In this document: positions 38,954 to 41,900 of the stretch, piece by piece | Position numbering within the stretch: the stretch's first letter is position 1 | How the letters are laid out: the number at the start of each line of letters is the position of its first letter | From: a virus | IMG/VR virus record: IMGVR_UViG_3300036398_004629 | Span: 1-41,900 of that record | Reading direction: 5' to 3' (one strand) | DNA: 41,900 bases | The notes under the pieces: model-generated | Seen by the model: only the letters and a program-made list of their open reading frames with translations | What the model was told of the DNA's origin: nothing | Database searches by the model: none | Position numbers and translations under genes: made by a program

Positions 38954-41044
38954 TTAATTTTTTACATCTCGTCTTGGAAAAAATAAATACTTTTCTTCTT
39001 TTTCGGAACCATATTCTTTAATTATTATTCTATCAATATCTAAATGAATATTTTTTAAACTTACATTAGCCAATTTTAATCTATTTAATATTCTAATTCC
39101 TTGATTTGGTAGGGTATAACATATAGGAATAAATCTTAAATATTCAATTGATTTATATTCTTCGTTTTGTGATGTTTTTAAAAATTTTGGATAAAATTGT
39201 TTATTAACTTGTATTTTAGAAAGATCGTCCAAAACAATATCATCAAGCTTTAGTCTCATATTATCTATACTGGCAGGATAATATGGTATCTCATTAAAGT
39301 ATACAATCTGATTCACACTAGTATTATTGAAGTTAATTAAATTATCAATAACGTCAGCATAAACGATATCGTAAATATAAGTTCCATCCGAATTTTCTGC
39401 TTTAGCAGTTTTAAAATTGCCAAAATAAAAAGATCTTTTATAAAAGTTTGTACTTAATGCAGTAGCATATTTTCTCAAATCTGTTTGTTCTATAGCAAAT
39501 TCTAAAACAATTTTTATTTGACGTTGAACCCCAAATTCAGGATCGAGATACCTATACATCAAATTCGGATCAAAAATAGTTTCATTATTAATAAAATTTT
39601 GATAATAATCATTTGATGTTTTAGATAAAAATGGTCTAAAATATATGCTTGTAAATTCTTTATCTGAATTTTTTACATCTAATGAAAATGTTTTTTCAAT
39701 AGCACTAAGCTCATATATATCTTTTGCTATGACATTAAATGTATAAGTTCCACTTGTATTTGAGGATGGCTTACCTGATATAGATCCATCACTAAGTAAT
39801 GTTATCCCATTAGGTAGACTTCCTGATGATTGTAAGTATTTGATATCATAATCAGAGTTTATTTGAGTAGCTTCTACTGATATATGACTTAATTCTCCAG
39901 TAGTTAAAGTTCCCAAAAATGTATTGGTTGTAACCCATTTTATAGAACTTTCCACCATGCCTTTAACTGCCAATGTAAATGTATTAGAGGCAGTTACTGA
40001 AACTCCAGTATCAGGATCAGATTTAGTTGCTTTTACAGTGATATTATAATTTTTTGTATAAGCAGGTTGGTATGGAATGTACCCATAAATAATGCCATTC
40101 TGGGTATCAAAAGTTAAGTCATTTGGTATATTGTTAAGAATGGAAGTTCCAGTAACCAAAGAATAAGTAATAGTTCCTATAAAAGGAGATGGATCATAGA
40201 CTGTTACAGGTAATATATTATAGTTTTCTGCTCGTACTGTTCCTAAATCATTACCATTAATAAATTGAGGTTTTTGTAGGTAATTTTTTTCTTGTGTATT
40301 AAAACTTATATCTAGAATGTTTATACTAGTACTAGTTGTTAAATCGTCATAACGTAGTAATTCAGAATCAACAACTAATATTTTAAATAATCTTTTTTCT
40401 ACAGCAATATCATCGGATGCTGAAACATAAAATTGATATGTTTTTGGTATATAAACGGTTGTTGTGATGTTTGATGATGTATTAAGGTCGGAATCTGTAA
40501 AACAATCTATAATACCACTTAAATTTCCAGTTTCTGATAATGTCAAGTTCGGCGGTAAGATACCATCATTATTTTGAATAAAATATTTTATTTTTGTTGA
40601 GTCTGGTGCCTCTTTTGGTACAGCTTCAAATTGATAATTTATATATTGTCTATTGAATACATATGGCTTTATTTCATCATCAAAGTATATGTAACCTTCT
40701 GAAGTACTTGTAACAATAGTAGATACAGAACCAGTAGTTAATGTTATATTTTTCCATTCTGGTTTATCAGAACCAATTACGTCAATATTAAAAGTTCTGT
40801 CTTTAACACCTGAATCATTAGAAATTCTAATAACAAATTTTTTATTGGTTATATTGATTACTGGTAATGGAGCACCAGAAATAATACCAGATGACGTTGA
40901 AATACTTAACCCCTCTGGTAGTTCTCCATTTAATAATTTATAACTGATATTCGAACCAGTAGATAATATAGCTACTGATGTAGAAATCAATTCTGTTGCG
41001 GTAAATAAAAATCCCGCAGAAGTAATCCAAGTAGGGGCAGTCAT
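38954..41044 (-). CDS. Virion protein with Ig-like (He_PIG) repeats
   Basis: A 696-residue protein built of several 'putative Ig' beta-sandwich repeats. Each has the pattern LP-x-G(L/I)-x(2)-S-x(2)-G-x-I-x-G-x-P. Copies include GELPEGLSISTSSGIISGAP, GILPPNLTLSETGNLSGIID and GSLPNGITLLSDGSISGKPS. The C-terminal 200 residues are different, with many Tyr/Ile/Lys. The gene opens the fibre module and is followed by the collagen-like fibre. Large Ig-like proteins of this kind are tail or fibre-base proteins of marine T4-like phages; the exact position is inferred. AAAGAAAA lies before the ATG, and a variant late box (GGTAAATA) lies further upstream. Confidence 0.88.
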   Translation of the reverse strand: MTAPTWITSAGFLFTATELISTSVAILSTGSNISYKLLNGELPEGLSISTSSGIISGAPLPVINITNKKFVIRISNDSGVKDRTFNIDVIGSDKPEWKNITLTTGSVSTIVTSTSEGYIYFDDEIKPYVFNRQYINYQFEAVPKEAPDSTKIKYFIQNNDGILPPNLTLSETGNLSGIIDCFTDSDLNTSSNITTTVYIPKTYQFYVSASDDIAVEKRLFKILVVDSELLRYDDLTTSTSINILDISFNTQEKNYLQKPQFINGNDLGTVRAENYNILPVTVYDPSPFIGTITYSLVTGTSILNNIPNDLTFDTQNGIIYGYIPYQPAYTKNYNITVKATKSDPDTGVSVTASNTFTLAVKGMVESSIKWVTTNTFLGTLTTGELSHISVEATQINSDYDIKYLQSSGSLPNGITLLSDGSISGKPSSNTSGTYTFNVIAKDIYELSAIEKTFSLDVKNSDKEFTSIYFRPFLSKTSNDYYQNFINNETIFDPNLMYRYLDPEFGVQRQIKIVLEFAIEQTDLRKYATALSTNFYKRSFYFGNFKTAKAENSDGTYIYDIVYADVIDNLINFNNTSVNQIVYFNEIPYYPASIDNMRLKLDDIVLDDLSKIQVNKQFYPKFLKTSQNEEYKSIEYLRFIPICYTLPNQGIRILNRLKLANVSLKNIHLDIDRIIIKEYGSEKEEKYLFFPRRDVKN

Positions 41045-41084
41045 GATAAATAATTTTCTTTAATTATTTACCATAAATTTTAAA

Positions 41085-41306
41085 TTAATGTAGTACTCTG
41101 TTTTCTATTGTTTCAAAATTATCTATGCCAAAAATTTCTAAAATCATTTTTATCTCTTCTGGAGGATCATCCATCAAGTGCTCAGGATACATAACACTTT
41201 TTAATTCACCATCAGCACTTATTATAAAACCAAAATCATCTCTATCAAACTCATTTTCGAAGTCAGCTTCTTCGACTTCTGCTATATTTTCAATGTTATT
41301 TGCCAT
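41085..41306 (-). CDS. Small acidic conserved protein
   Basis: A 73-residue, very acidic protein: AEVEEADFENEFDRDDFGFI, then SADGELKSVMYPEHLMDDPP and KMILEIFGIDNFETIENRVL. The FGFI...DGELKSVM core is familiar from marine T4-like phages; function unknown. The ATG at 41306 is supported by GGAG eight bases upstream; the ATG at 41318 lies within that ribosome site and is less likely. Possibly DNA-mimicking or a small regulator. Ends 40 bases before the Ig-like gene. Confidence 0.82.
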   Translation of the reverse strand: MANNIENIAEVEEADFENEFDRDDFGFIISADGELKSVMYPEHLMDDPPEEIKMILEIFGIDNFETIENRVLH

Positions 41307-41342
41307 TTTGTACTCCATTTTTTAAAAAATATTTTTAGTTTT

Positions 41343-41354
41343 AATCACCTCCTT
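41343..41354 (-). promoter_or_regulatory. Perfect anti-SD-complementary element without a close start codon
   Basis: Minus-strand AAGGAGGTGATT is fully complementary to the 3' end of 16S rRNA. No ATG, GTG or TTG lies 5-12 bases after it; the nearest start (41318) is 24 bases away and has other signals. It could be a ribosome standby site or leader element. Confidence 0.7.
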
Positions 41355-41380
41355 CAATAATTAAAAATAATTTTATGAAT

Positions 41381-41388
41381 TTATTTAG
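41381..41388 (-). promoter_or_regulatory. Late-type box, minus strand (CTAAATAA)
   Basis: Back-to-back with the plus-strand late box (41390-41397), one base apart. It would produce a leader of about 65 bases containing the AAGGAGGTGATT element before the small acidic gene. Confidence 0.5.
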
Positions 41389-41389
41389 T

Positions 41390-41397
41390 GATAAATA
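41390..41397 (+). promoter_or_regulatory. Late-type promoter, plus strand (GATAAATA)
   Basis: GATAAATA 28 bases before the ATG at 41426, with AAAAGGA seven bases before that ATG. It should drive the repeat-rich protein on the plus strand. Confidence 0.68.
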
Positions 41398-41425
41398 ATT
41401 TATATCGTTCTAAAAGGATTTTAAA

Positions 41426-41857
41426 ATGTTTTCTTTTATAAAAAAGTTAATGGGATTACCAACCAAAGAAGAAGTTGAAAAGGCAAAAGTAGTTAACGAT
41501 CCACCAGTATTAAATAATAAATCTGGAGATCCAGTAGATGTACCATCTGTAAAAGTTCAAGAACCAGTTGTTCAAGTGGTTGAACAAAAGGCAGAGGTAA
41601 AGGTTGAAGGACCAGTTGTTCAAGTGGTTGAACAAAAGGCAGAGGTAAAAGTTCAAGAACCAGTTGTTCAAGTGGTTGAACAAAAGGCAGAGGTAAAAGT
41701 TGAAGAACCAGTTGTTCAAGTGGTTGAACAACTGGTTGAAGAAAAACCAGCCAAGAAACCTAGAGTTTCAAAACCAAAAGCAAAAAAAGAAGCAGAAACA
41801 TTAACTGTCTCTGCTCCTGCTCCTAAAAAACCTAGAGCTTCAAAAAAGAAGTCCTGA
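41426..41857 (+). CDS. Repeat-rich Val/Gln/Lys protein with basic histone-like tail
   Basis: A 143-residue protein. The N-terminus MFSFIKKLMGLPTKEEVEKA is amphipathic and may attach to a membrane or partner. Residues 42-105 are four tandem 16-residue units (VKVQEPVVQVVEQKAE and variants). The C-terminal 35 residues are Lys/Ala/Pro-rich (KKPRVSKPKAKKEAE, APKKPRASKKKS), like histone H1 tails, so DNA or RNA binding is possible. It is one of two plus-strand genes and has its own late-type promoter and AAAAGGA. Low-complexity proteins with the MF.F(I/L)K opening occur in related phages, by recollection. Function unknown. Confidence 0.85.
   Translation: MFSFIKKLMGLPTKEEVEKAKVVNDPPVLNNKSGDPVDVPSVKVQEPVVQVVEQKAEVKVEGPVVQVVEQKAEVKVQEPVVQVVEQKAEVKVEEPVVQVVEQLVEEKPAKKPRVSKPKAKKEAETLTVSAPAPKKPRASKKKS
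41549..41740 (+). repeat. 48-bp tandem repeat (four units)
   Basis: Four near-identical 48-base units encode the 16-residue repeat of the plus-strand protein. Differences are mostly at one Gln/Glu/Gly position, and the last unit diverges at its end. The identity suggests recent duplication. Confidence 0.92.
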
Positions 41858-41861
41858 TTTT

Positions 41862-41900
41862 TTAAATATAACTTTTTTGTTTAGCATATTCGGCCAGTTT
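41862..41900 (-). CDS. Possible C-terminal end of the next minus-strand gene (partial)
   Basis: Read on the minus strand, the last 39 bases encode KLAEYAKQKSYI followed by TAA at 41862-41864. The composition looks like coding sequence, and a gene here would converge with the plus-strand repeat protein, which ends five bases away. Only 12 residues are visible, so the product cannot be named. It could be chance, because any frame this short may stay open. Confidence 0.4.
   Translation of the reverse strand, partial: KLAEYAKQKSYI

Noticed and set aside
1-41900. tRNA genes, insertion sequences, integrase or attachment sites
   Set aside because: Gaps between genes are too short for most of these and no cloverleaf, transposase or recombinase sequence was seen.

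Overview
This window is a continuous piece of a T4-like (tailed, contractile-tail) bacteriophage genome. It is AT-rich, almost fully coding, and nearly every gene lies on the minus strand, so transcription runs from high to low coordinates. The T4-type core is clear: family B DNA polymerase (gp43), sliding clamp (gp45), large clamp-loader subunit (gp44), RNase H, a DsbA-like late-transcription protein, thymidylate synthase and dihydrofolate reductase. PhoH, a GroES-like co-chaperonin, a GTA-type holin, a GH19 endolysin, a collagen-like fibre and many small conserved proteins of marine T4-like phages point to a marine phage of a low-GC Gram-negative host. The host itself cannot be read from the sequence.

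Layout, left to right. 0-5 kb: thymidylate synthase (cut by the window edge), DHFR, small proteins, then a VWA/metallopeptidase-like protein and a MoxR AAA+ ATPase, each with its own sigma70-type promoter. 5-13.5 kb: replication block with RNase H, a glycosyltransferase, the clamp, the polymerase, a methyltransferase and DsbA. 13.5-22.7 kb: a block of probable virion or injected proteins. Several begin with a T4 internal-protein-like capsid-targeting leader that ends in a gp21-type (I/L)xE cleavage motif. The block also holds a multidomain peptidoglycan hydrolase, a Dps ferritin, a kinase-like protein and three nucleotidyltransferase-fold proteins. 22.7-25.8 kb: full-length ClpA and a DnaJ/CbpA protein. 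25.8-28.5 kb: lysis cassette (spanin pair, endolysin, holin, small membrane and secreted proteins). 28.5-29.8 kb: two late proteins of unknown role. 29.9-30.6 kb: PhoH, one of only two plus-strand genes. 30.7-33.9 kb: an early operon with gp44, a hidden 44-residue zinc-finger protein, a cytidylyltransferase, the co-chaperonin and a stand-alone DnaE-like fragment. 33.9-41.1 kb: adhesion and fibre module (collar-domain fibre, 1164-residue collagen-like fibre with an S74 chaperone domain, Ig-like protein). 41.1-41.9 kb: small genes and a repeat-rich Lys/Pro protein on the plus strand.

Regulation is unusually readable. Seven sigma70-like promoters, all with a 17-bp spacer and mostly with a perfect TTGACA box, precede early-type genes. 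Probable late genes carry a (A/G)ATAAATA box like the T4 late promoter. In several cases either promoter type sits only 5-7 nt before the start codon, which suggests leaderless mRNAs. Two hairpin terminators, one intragenic hairpin with a T-tract, and a perfect anti-SD-complementary element with no start codon at normal spacing were also seen. No tRNA, CRISPR array, insertion sequence or integrase was found, and no gene-free stretch exceeds 300 bases.
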